A DNA stretch of 64,000 nucleotides from Caprimulgus europaeus (Eukaryota > Chordata > Aves > Caprimulgiformes > Caprimulgidae). Under the pieces are notes generated by a model, which had not been told where the DNA came from, ran no database searches, and saw only the letters and a program-made list of their open reading frames with translations. The position numbers and the translations under genes were made by a program. The stretch is taken from positions 1,736,001 through 1,800,000 of the forward strand of contig OU015541.1 of the NCBI GenBank assembly GCA_907165065.1, in the 5' to 3' direction. Below are positions 55,004 through 64,000 of this stretch, piece after piece (positions within the stretch are counted from its first letter, which is position 1; every line of letters starts with the position of its first letter).

Positions 55004-55560
55004 CTCGGAGGCGGCGGCGGGCCGCGGTGCGGGGCGCGCAGGGCTGGCTGACCCCCGGCCGGCGAGGCGGTACCGCCCGCCCGCCGCCCCCGGCTGCGGG
55101 CCGCCGTGCGGGGCTCCCCGGCGCGCCCACACCCGCGGCGGCGCCGCGCTCCGCTGCCGCGCTCCCTCCCGCCCCTCGCCGCTGCCGCCGCCGCCGCCGC
55201 GGCTCATGCGCGATCCCCGGCCCGCCCCACCCGGCCCGGCCCGGCCCGCCCCGCCACCGGCCCCGCGCCGCGACGATCTCGCGTGGCTCCACCGTACGGG
55301 TCGGGGCCGGGTGGGGACATCACCCCGGGAGGGAAGGACTGGGCAGCACCCGCAGCCCCGCTTGACCCGGCCCGGACAGATGCGGACAGCGCTGCCCGAT
55401 CCCCCGGTGCGGGCAGGTGCGGGCAGGGCAGGTGCGGGCAGCGCTGCCCTCCCGTCTGCTCCCCCCATCCCGCCAAAGGGCTGCTCCGTCTGTCCGGGGT
55501 GCGGGCAGCGTGTCCGGGCCCTCGTCCTCCCCTCCGGGGTACCCGACCCATCGTCCTGCC
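54560..55560 (-). promoter_or_regulatory. ZNF512B: ZNF512B CpG island and promoter
   Basis: About 1 kb of extreme GC and CpG density with many GC boxes (CCGCCCC around 55205-55260), a GCC trinucleotide run near 55180-55201, and AAAATGGCGAC, a YY1-like element, at 54914 on the plus strand. No TATA box. It surrounds the inferred non-coding first exon. Confidence 0.8.
55004..55260 (-). other. ZNF512B: ZNF512B non-coding exon 1 (5' end approximate)
   Basis: A consensus donor CCGAG/GTAAGCAC on the minus strand at 55004/55003 in the CpG island is the best partner for the exon 2 acceptor just upstream of the ATG. The 5' boundary is a guess from the GC-box cluster. Confidence 0.55.
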
Positions 55561-55616
55561 TTCAGGATGCGGGCAGAGTCCCCTGCCCATGATCCCCCTC
55601 TAACCCCGGGGTGTGC

Positions 55617-56511
55617 GCAGCTGGGAGGCTGCAGATGACATCAAGCTGGGTGGGAGTGTTGATCTGCTGGAGGGTCAGGAAGCTCTGCAGAGGGATCTGG
55701 CCAGGCTGGATCCATGGGCTGAGGCCAATGGGATGAAGTTCAATGAGGCCAAGTACCGGGTCCTGCACTTGGGTCACAACAACCCCATGCAGTGCTCCAG
55801 GCTTGGGGAGGAGTGGCTGGAGAGCTGCTGGGCAGAAAGGGACCTGGAGGTGTTGCTGGACAGCGGCTGAACATGAGCCAGCAGAGCACCCAGGTGGCCA
55901 AGAAGGCCAAGGGCATCCTGGCCTGGGTCAGCACCGGTGTGGCCAGTAGGACCAGGGAAGTTCTCTTCCCCCTGTCCTGGGCACTGGTGAGGCTGCACTC
56001 AAGTGCTGGGTTCAGTGTTGGGCCCCTCACTCCAAGAAGGACCTGGAGGTGCTGGAGCGTGTCCAGAGAAGGGCAGCGGAGCTGGGGAAGGGTCTGGAGC
56101 ACAAGTGTGCTGAGTTCCCGGCTGAGGGAACTGGGGGTGTTGAGCCTGGAGAAAAGGAGGCTGAGGGGAGACCTTCTGGCTCTGTCCAAGTCCCTGCAAG
56201 GAGGGTGGAGAGAGGTGGGGTGGGTCTGTTCAACCAAGGACCAAGGGACAGAACAAGAGGAAATGGCCTCAAGTTGTGCCCAGACCAGTTGAGATTGGAT
56301 GTGAGGAAAAACTTCACCAAAAGGTTGGTCAAGCATTGGAACAGGCTGTCCAGGGAGGTGGTGGAGTCACCTTCCCTGGTGGGATTTAAAAGATGGGTAG
56401 ACGAGATGCTGAGGGACATGGGTTAGAGGTGGGATTGGAAGTGTTTGGTTTATGGTTGGACTCAATGGTCTTAAAGCTCTTTTCCTACCACTGTGATTCT
56501 GGGGTTCTGTG
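55617..56511 (+). mobile_element. CR1 LINE, about 900 bp, 5' truncated, upstream of ZNF512B
   Basis: Plus-strand translation in broken frames gives [39 protein letters not shown] and later VRKNFTKRLVKHWNRLSREV, the C-terminal reverse-transcriptase region of CR1. It ends with gtgattctggggttctgtg. A frame break near 55868 shows a dead copy. It begins about 60 bp outside the CpG island. Confidence 0.95.
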
Positions 56512-57553
56512 AAGGCACCTCCAATTCCCCTTGCGAAGCCACCCTGGCTCCTGGGGACAATGCTGGGTGCCAGATCATTGCAGTACCTGTGGGATTGTCC
56601 AGGTTTTCCCAGCTCCCAGTCTCTGGATGGCACCCGGGAAGGTGCCAAAGGGCAGAGCCAGCTTTGGTTGCTGGCACTGGGAGCACACAGCCGCACTGTG
56701 ATCCAGCACTGCCATCCAACTGGCCACAGCTGCTTAGAAATTAGGGAAAAACAGACACATTTTGCCACGTGAGAGCAAAACCCAGAGTGACCATCGCTGT
56801 CAGGGCCACCTGCACCACTGTCACCAGTGCGTGGCTCATGCAGTAACGACGGGAATTGGGAAGCCCCGTGGCACAGCCACGCAAAATCAAAGCAAAAAGA
56901 TCCCCCCAGCCCGTGCTGGCAGTTTCCCGCGGTTCCCCTTTGTCTCCATTGTGGGGAAAGAGCTTAATTAACGTCTGCAGAGAGCGGGGAAAGCTCTGGG
57001 TAATTGCTGGGTATTATCACCGGTGGAGCGCAGGGTGCTCAGCGGGGTGGGAGGGACGGGCACAGCCCACCTTCTTTGTATGAAATGAGACAAATCCGAG
57101 GTGGCTTTTGCTTCCCAGCCAACGAGCTGCCTGCCAGGAGAGCTCCCAACCCGCAGCAGGCAGGAGGGCAGTTGTCAAATTCTCCTCCTCGCTATAAAGC
57201 TGCACACAGTGCCCAGTCACCTTGGCTCATCCCTGCAGCCACCCTGGGCACATGTGCATCCCGCACACGCGTGGGCAGCAGTGCCACCGCCTTCGCTTTC
57301 TGCATTGGCAAAGCACAAGTTTGCATCTTGAGGAACAAGAGGGAGATGTTGTGGAGCTCGACCACCCTGAGGGGGGTTATACAGGGGCTTGGGGAGAGGC
57401 CGGCCATGGGCTGGTGGAGGTGCAGAAATTCTGAAGTACATCAATATGAAGGCAACCACGGTTGGTGTTTTCAGGCCGTGCTGAGCAGAGGGGAGGGGGC
57501 CAAGAGATGGACTTGAAAAGAACAGCAAATGTCAAACAGATGCTGAGGAGGGC

Positions 57554-57559
57554 TTTATT
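57554..57559 (-). terminator. AATAAA signal after the candidate exon
   Basis: Minus-strand AATAAA about 115 bp downstream of the putative stop codon, followed by GCCCTCCTCAGC. A single hexamer can occur by chance. Confidence 0.35.
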
Positions 57560-57677
57560 TCATGTGCAGGGTTGTACTGGTGTGGTTGAGCTGTGCTGGG
57601 AAGGGCAGGAGGAGGAGGAGGAAGAGCAGCAGAGACAATGGTGCTGCCTTTCTCCACGTGCTCACGGGAAACCATCA

Positions 57678-57800
57678 CATCTCCTTCTGCATCATGGCTT
57701 GGTTGTAGAGGTGGGTCATGAAGGAGAGCTCATCCTCACAGACCAGCACGATGCCATGGGAAGGACAAGGCCATGTGTGCCGAGAGGTGATGCTCCTGAG
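57678..57800 (-). CDS. Possible terminal coding exon of an unrecognised gene
   Basis: A minus-strand frame closes with HGIVLVCEDELSFMTHLYNQ then AMMQKEM and a TGA at 57677-57675. Third codon positions over this stretch are nearly all G or C, as in real exons of this region, and an AATAAA follows about 115 bp downstream at 57559-57554. An upstream stop lies near 57803, so the exon would have to start by an acceptor; CTCAG/GAGC near 57800 is possible but has a poor pyrimidine tract. I do not recognise the protein. Confidence 0.3.
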
Positions 57801-60800
57801 TCACCCTTCCCAGCGATCCCACCGCGGATGGCAGGAGGAGGCAGAGGAGAGACAAACCAGCGCTTTGGCAGTGGGGATGAAGCACTCCAAACCATCAAGG
57901 GTGTAAATTAAATTCATTTGGACTCCAGGAAGAGGAGAATTAGGGGAAAAAAGCAATTATATAGCCAGGATCAGATAAATCTTGGTGTGCAGACCATCTT
58001 ACCAGGCTTCCTGGAGAGGCTGTTTGGTTTGGTTTGGCTGCTCCTTCGCATCCCACGGCAGGCTGAGCCGAGGGCAGGGGCTGCAGGCAGCGGTGCAGGC
58101 AGGGCAGGAGGCTCTGCCTTCTCCAGAGCAGGAATCCAGGTGTATTCAAGGCAGCCTCTGCCAGGGCTGGTAACCTCAGCCTTGTCCCCTCATGATGAGC
58201 AGGGGTAAAATGGGGTGACCCAGCGAGGTGTCACCGGGGACAAGCACATGTGTGCCTTCCTCCTCTTGCTCAGTGAGGACAGACAAGTGTCACCCAGGGG
58301 ACAGATCCCCATGGCTCCATTGCCCCCAGAGAAACACAGACCAGGGTCCACATCCCCTCAGGGACCCCAGCCCTCTTGAAGCACCCACCCCTGCCATCAG
58401 AGCGGTCCCCAGCCAGGCTGTGTGTGCAGCGAGGTGCTGCCATCCTACGTGTGCTCCTGACATCGCTTCTCCGGCCTCTCCTGCTGGTGCTGAGCAGGAG
58501 ATCTCCCTGGAGCTCCTCTGGGTCACCTCAGAGATGCTGGGATGCAGCCAGCATGGTGACCCCTACCCATGACCCAGCATCCATCTCGGGTACCCCTGGC
58601 AAGAGTCAGCTCTGGTTTGTAAAGACCTGGGCAAAGAGTTAAAAACACCACAAATGAGCAAAAAACTTTCTTAGAGGAAAGGCAGGAAATAATCTGATTT
58701 TTCTGGCTGCAGATCCTCCTGGGGTGTTGGGATCTGAAGCCAGGACTGTGCTCCTCGCCCAGAGCGGGGCTGGCTGATTGGATACTTAGATGACAAATAA
58801 CTTTAAATATATATTAACTTGACTGGCTGCATCAGCCCCTTTCAAACCATTGACACCGTTAGAATAAAATGGATTCTGGGTTTGCAGAGCCTCTTCCACA
58901 TGCCACCAGATCTGGAGACATCTCAAAAACTCCTGCTAACTGCTGTGTGTACAGGGCCAGCACCAGCATCTCCAGTGGGGAGGTTGGTGGGATGCTCAGT
59001 GCATGGGATTGGGAGGGATTGGGAGGGACTGGGAGCCCAGACTTCAGCTCGTGTCTGCTGAGCCTCACACACCAGGTGCAGACAAGTGAGGGAAAGGACA
59101 TGACCACGATGCCCAGATCCACGGTGAGGGATCTGTCACTTCCATGTCTCCCAGGGCTTTATCCTGGGATAAAGGGTCACAGCCAGGTCCAGCGCCTGCT
59201 CAGCGGCTGCTCCTTCCCTTATTATCCTTGGAACTGGGAGGGATGAAGCCCCTTGGGACCAGCTCTGTGGTCCTGTATCTGCAGGATGGGGTGTGCAATG
59301 GCTGTTTTGGCTGAAGCAAAACGATCCCAGAACAAAGAGAGAATCGCTGCTGGTTGGTGCAGCAGCAGCCGGGCCAGCCCCAGCCCTCCTCCCCGCGCTG
59401 GCTCCGCAGCCCGGGACTCTGATTGGAAACCAGAGCCTGTGATCACTGCCAGCCATGAATTACACTGATGGCTTTTTTTATTATTATTATTCTTTTTTTT
59501 CCCCTCTCCCTGTGCTTGAATGCACTCAGTAAATATAAGCAAAATGAGGGAGTTGGGGGGAGGAAAAAAGAGCGAGAGAAAATCCTAACAGATTTAATTT
59601 TAGATATGGCGAGAAAGCAAAATGGCTGCAGCGCAAAGAAGGGAGGTTAACAGGGAAACGCTCTTGCTGGCAGAGAGAAACGAAGCTCCCAGCAGCCCTG
59701 AGGCTCCTATTTATTATTTACAGGGTCATATCAGTGTGGGGGGCATCGTGGCCAGCTCTGAGCCAGGGGGTCAGGTCCCTGGGGCACCCACAGCCCCACG
59801 GAGGGCAGCGGGGAGATTGGGGGGCATGGGACAGGACCTGGGGAAGCTGTGTGGCTGCAACACCCCAAAATCCTCCTGTTTTTAAAGAAATATATCCTCT
59901 GATGGGAAACCAAGTGGCTCATTTCGGTTTTGGGGTCTGAAGGTTTTTGCTGGAGCCCCCCACTAACGTCCCGTGCAAACACACAGCCTGGAGATGTTGC
60001 GTCAAAACCAAGCCTGAAACTTTCTCTTCCAAAAAAGGCCCAAGTGAAATGCTGTGAATATTTCAACATGTTTCTGCAGGGCTTGTTTTTGCAGCAAAGC
60101 TACTCGTGCATCCAGGCTGGGGAACAGTGCTGCTCAACCCAAATAAGATTAATTTGGGGACAAATGATTTATCTCAGCTGCTTGCCCTGGGCTGAGCTAC
60201 AAGCGGTCGCTGCTGCCCACGCCGCCTGCCCTCCATTGGGTCATGGCTTGGGAGTTCCCACTCTGCAAATGCCATATCCCCCCTTCCTCCAGCCCTACCA
60301 GACCCCTGTCCTCATGCCAGCCTGTCCTGTGTGCCACCAAGCAAGAATCAGGACCCAAAAGTGAAGAAAGTAATATAGGGGGAAAAAAAAATGACATGAA
60401 GCAATTATCCCCGCTCCGATACTTTCTAATTAAGGGAACTGTCACCCTTATTAAGAGGCTATTAATTCATTGTCATAAGTCACCACCAGAGTGGAAGCAC
60501 CAAAGATGTGCCTGGGCCATTGGGGTAGGTGTGGAGTGGAGCAGCATCCCCTCCTCCCTGCACCTCAGGCTCCAGCACCAGGTGAGATCCCATCCTTGAG
60601 GCTTTAGGAAGCCGTAAGCTCTGCCACAGTGCTCAGCTGGTCCTGGGCAGGGATGAGCCCATCCATTTCCACCAGCATCCCTGCCCTGTGTGGTCCCAGT
60701 GTGTTTGTGATATGAAGGATGTGGTGATTCCTCAGCAGAGATCAGCCCTTGGCTGCTCTGGGGGAACCAAACCCTCAAAGAGTTGCCAAAATGCCCCCAG

Positions 60801-61133
60801 CCCTGTGGTTAAGACCAACCTTTCCCCCAGCATCGCCTCTTGCTGAGAGCCAGCTCCATCTCCGGCAGCCTCTCATTATGCATTCTGCATGGAGGGCCCT
60901 GCATCAGCTTAATTAACAAGGTAAGAAAGACGGGACCTTTGAGGAAATCTTAATTATATTATCCATCTCACCCCGCGTGGCACCTGATCCATCCCAACAC
61001 TCTTCTCAAGTTCATTAGCAATGAATCAAGATTGATTAGTCCTGGATGTGCAGCGAGGACGCGCTGGGGCAGAGATTGCTGTGACACCCTGTGTGTCCCC
61101 AGGCCCCATCTTGTCCTCCAGCACCAAGCAGTC

Positions 61134-61562
61134 GGGATGGGACCAGGGCTCTGGGGTGAGGCAGTCGGGATGGGACCAGGGCTCTGGGGTGAGGCAGTTG
61201 GGATGGGACCAGGGCTCTGGGGTGAGGCAGTTGGGATGGAACCAGGGCTCTGGGGTGAGGCAGTTGGGATGGAACCAGGGCTCTGGAGTGAGGCAGTTGG
61301 GATGGGACCAGGGCTCTGGGGTGAGGCAGTTGGGATGGGACCAGGGCTCTGGGGTGAGGCAGTTGGGATGGAACCAGGGCTCTGGGGTGAGGCAGTTGGG
61401 ATGGAACCAGGGCTCTGGGGTGAGGCAGTTGGGATGGGACCAGGGCTCTGAGATCAGGCAGGTGGGATGGGACCAGGGCTCTGGGGTGAGGCAGTTGGGA
61501 TGGGACCAGGGCTCTGGGGTGAGGCAGTTGGGATGGGACCAGGGCTCTGGGATGAGGCAGCT
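61134..61562 (+). repeat. 33-bp minisatellite, 13 copies
   Basis: The unit is GGGATGGGACCAGGGCTCTG followed by GGGTGAGGCAGTT, repeated 13 times with few substitutions. Because 33 is a multiple of 3 it stays open in several frames, giving a spurious LPHPRALVPSQ repeat on the minus strand. Confidence 0.96.
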
Positions 61563-64000
61563 GGAGGTTTGCCAGCGCTGGGATGCAGGTGCTGGAGCAT
61601 CCCAGGAGCAGCTGCTTCACTGCTGACATCTCCCCTCCAGGGCTTGTATGGCCCCAAAAGTGGCACGTGCCACCAGCAACTGGGATACTGGGATTCCTCC
61701 TTTTTTCTTGCTGTGGCACTTCAGGTCTCCAATGCAAAAAAAAACCTCATAAGGAGCTGTCTGAGAGCACCAAAAATGCAATGATTCAGGGTGGTTTTAA
61801 TCCCCACTGGACACCTGATGGGAGGACAGGCTCCTAATTAGATTGTGGAGTGGAGCTCAGGTTCAAACTGGTCCCGGTTCAGCAGAGCCCATAGCAGGAG
61901 CTGCCATCCTCCCTGCTCAGTAAATCGTGTCCTGGAACCCAGTGCAGCCAGGGAAATCACAGGCTGTGCCCAGAGCTGAGCATGAATTTCAGTGTTAGGG
62001 GAACAGGGATCATTTCCTGAATCAGAGACGCAATCAGCAGCATTTCAGAGCTGGAGGTATCTGCATCATCAGGCTCGGTAATTACTTGGACAAATTAAGC
62101 ATGCATTTTCTATGTGCAACTGTGTTGGCTTTTATTTTTCTGCTTGGAAACCTTTCTAGAATCTGCAAACTGCCTCTGGGAGGGGATTGCTGGATTTTCC
62201 TGTACAGCACAGGAAGATACTGGCCGTTATTTCTGATGCCAGCAGTGCATTGTCCTGTTTAGTGCAAAAAATCACCACCAGCAGGAAAAGTTAATGAGAG
62301 GGGGCAAAGCCACGTGCTCTCCCATAGCTGCCTGTCCTGCCCCTTGGCCCTGGAGCTGCTGCCTGCATCCTCCTGCCCACTGCACGGGGTTGATTTACAC
62401 TTGCTGGTGTTTGCTGTTTGCTTTAGTTGTTGTCTGGTTTTCACACTGCGTGAATCCGCGCCCGACCCATCCCCGTTCCGTTGTTTGTTTTAGGGCAATG
62501 CCTGAAATGTCACCAGCAGATGGATTTTCCTGCGTGCCCAGAGCCATTGAAGGCAAAGCCACGCTCAGGGCTGCTCCAGATGTGTCCCTGCTGCCCCAGG
62601 CAGGGTCTGGCCACGGGTGCCCCTTGGCTGATGGCACCAGACACTGATCCAGAGCTGGAGCAGTGGCCCAGAGCCAGCCTGGAAGGATGCTCTGCTCTCC
62701 CCATCATCATCCTGATATACAAAGGCTTGAACCATGAGCCTTAAATGAGAGTTGACTTTTGAGTGAACCTCCCAACCTGCATCACATCAGCATGAAATAC
62801 AACCATGAGACTTTTCCTCCCACAATCCAAAGCCAGGTGCACAACACCAAAACAGCAGCTTCTTGGATGTTTCTCAGATCCTGGCCAAATCCAGGATGTG
62901 CCCTTGTGGAGTGGAACTTGCCCACAGGTGTTCCTGTGCCATTCTCTCTATGTAATTTGTTTGTTAGGTGGTGTAAAAGCAGGACCCTCTCACAGCAGAG
63001 ACACAAACCTCACCTACAAGTGGATGCACTGTGTGGGACTTCCCAGTTGCTGGGAAAGTCTCCCCAAATCCAAATCCCTCGCTGTGTCAGGGCTCCTGGC
63101 TGATACACGGATCTGGATGATGATCAGTGTTTGGGCAATGGGTGATGGATCTCTCTGACTCACTCTGCTTTCTCCTGTGTAGTAATGATGAGCTGCATCA
63201 CCCTCTTTAACTCTGTACCTTGCTTATTCTTCTTCCTACCCTGTTTTAAACTAGAGTAAAATAAGTTTATTTTTGTTGTCAAATTGGTGTCTGTGTCCTT
63301 TTTGCCAACCCCACCAACTGGCAAAGCACATCCTCACCAGGATGAAGGTGCAGCTGGCACAGACCCTGCTGGGGCAGGGGGCAGGACAGCATCCCCCTGA
63401 CCACCCCATGGGCATCACTTCACTGGGCTCCTCCACCTGTGTCCTGCCAGGGCTTGGTGAGGTCTCCAAGGGACACCCCAACAACGCTGTGTGTTGGTCT
63501 CTGCTTTCTCTGTGAGGATGAGGATCTGGAGAGAGCTGGAGCACAGCTCAGCATGGGTGGACATGGCACACCCATGGGCACACGCACCCTTGGGAGCACA
63601 GCAAGGGACAGCCACGCTTTGGGGCAGGACCTGGGGGGGGACCCTGCCTTTGCAGGGGGGTCAGGGACAGCCCCAGCACTGCCCTGTGCACCCCAACTGC
63701 GTTTCAAGCAAAACCACCACTGACTCACTGCATGAGCACAGCCTGGAGCCTGGAGAAACCATTTATCCCCTCTGAAGCTCTGGAGAGAAGCTCAGCATCT
63801 CCCTCTAACGATGTCTGCTCTTGGGGACATGCTGCTCCTCGGCCACCCCGCAGCCCCCTGTGCCCCCGTGCCCCCAATCCTGCTGCCCCCAGCACCCCCC
63901 ATCACTGGGGCAGAAACTAAAGCCAGGAATCAACCCAGCTCTTGTCTCACTTGGGTTTTTTTTAGCTGTGATCCATCCAAGATTGAAGGTTTAATAATGT

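Larger units (their letters stand above)
56512..64000. other. Intergenic region right of ZNF512B
   Basis: 7.5 kb with no recognised gene. In human the next gene is SAMD10, but no SAM-domain sequence was found here. Contents: a candidate terminal exon at 57554-57802 (minus), AT-rich islands at 60360-60480 and 60870-61040, a 33-bp minisatellite at 61134-61562, and unique sequence to the edge. Confidence 0.6.

Noticed and set aside
54475..55592. Several 260-340-codon open frames in both strands at the CpG island
   Set aside because: Extreme GC content removes stop codons. The translations are Pro/Arg/Gly/Ala strings with no family signature.
55613..55870. Possible small gene with DDIKLGG...HLGHN
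   Set aside because: It is the reverse-transcriptase C-terminus of a decayed CR1 element.
61036..61737. A 233-residue minus-strand open frame with LPHPRALVPSQ repeats
   Set aside because: It is the product of a 33-bp minisatellite whose unit is divisible by three. It has no conserved flanks, splice sites or start context.
62480..62744. Plus-strand frame CLKCHQQMDFPACPEPLKAK after a good acceptor (tgtttgttttag)
   Set aside because: Cysteine-rich at first sight, but codon use is not biased, no donor or neighbouring exon fits, and the rest of the frame looks random.
63180..63300. AT-rich segment with AATAAG and caaattggtgtctgtgtcc, resembling the end of an avian LTR
   Set aside because: No terminal TG...CA pair, second LTR or internal retroviral sequence was seen, so not enough to call an element.
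56512..64000. Search for SAMD10, the expected next gene
   Set aside because: No sequence resembling a SAM domain or the SAMD10 C-terminus was seen on either strand, so it is lost, moved or beyond the window.

Overview
This window is vertebrate nuclear DNA, almost certainly from a bird. The evidence is at least seven CR1 LINE fragments of avian type, very high GC with short exons in GC-rich introns (microchromosome-like), and the tandem order UCKL1 - ZNF512B, which matches the human 20q13.33 neighbourhood. There are no bacterial features, no CRISPR array and no tRNA or rRNA gene that I can see.

Two protein-coding genes fill about 55 kb, both on the minus strand and head to tail. UCKL1 (uridine-cytidine kinase-like 1) runs from its ATG at 21295 leftwards to the window edge. 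Thirteen coding exons (450 residues) are present, including a 17-bp micro-exon, and the last roughly 80 residues lie beyond position 1. ZNF512B runs from a non-coding first exon in a CpG island near 55.0 kb to a stop codon at 26468, with 16 coding exons encoding 734 residues and eight zinc fingers. Its presumed 3' UTR is about 3.9 kb and ends at a cluster of AATAAA signals at 22.57-22.76 kb, only about 1.3 kb upstream of the UCKL1 start. All splice junctions are GT-AG and all reading phases join without a break in both genes, so both look functional.

By region: 1-21.3 kb is UCKL1 and its introns, with two CR1 copies and several minisatellites. 21.1-21.9 kb is the UCKL1 promoter, with a perfect 37-bp inverted repeat and a G-rich 20-bp minisatellite. 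22.5-26.5 kb is the ZNF512B 3' UTR. 26.5-51 kb holds the ZNF512B coding exons with three CR1 copies of one subfamily. 51-55 kb is ZNF512B intron 1, and 54.6-55.6 kb its CpG island. 55.6-56.5 kb is a CR1 copy. 56.5-64 kb is mostly intergenic, with AT-rich islands, a 33-bp minisatellite and one candidate terminal exon of an unrecognised minus-strand gene at about 57.55-57.80 kb.

The two genes have no evident shared pathway: UCKL1 is a pyrimidine-salvage kinase-like protein and ZNF512B a nuclear zinc-finger protein. No previously undescribed multi-gene system was found. The most interesting points are the bird ZNF512B lacking the long repeat block of its mammalian counterpart, the conserved RRKQ motif split across an intron, the UCKL1 micro-exon, the near-perfect hairpin beside UCKL1 exon 1, and the unrecognised exon at 57.7 kb.
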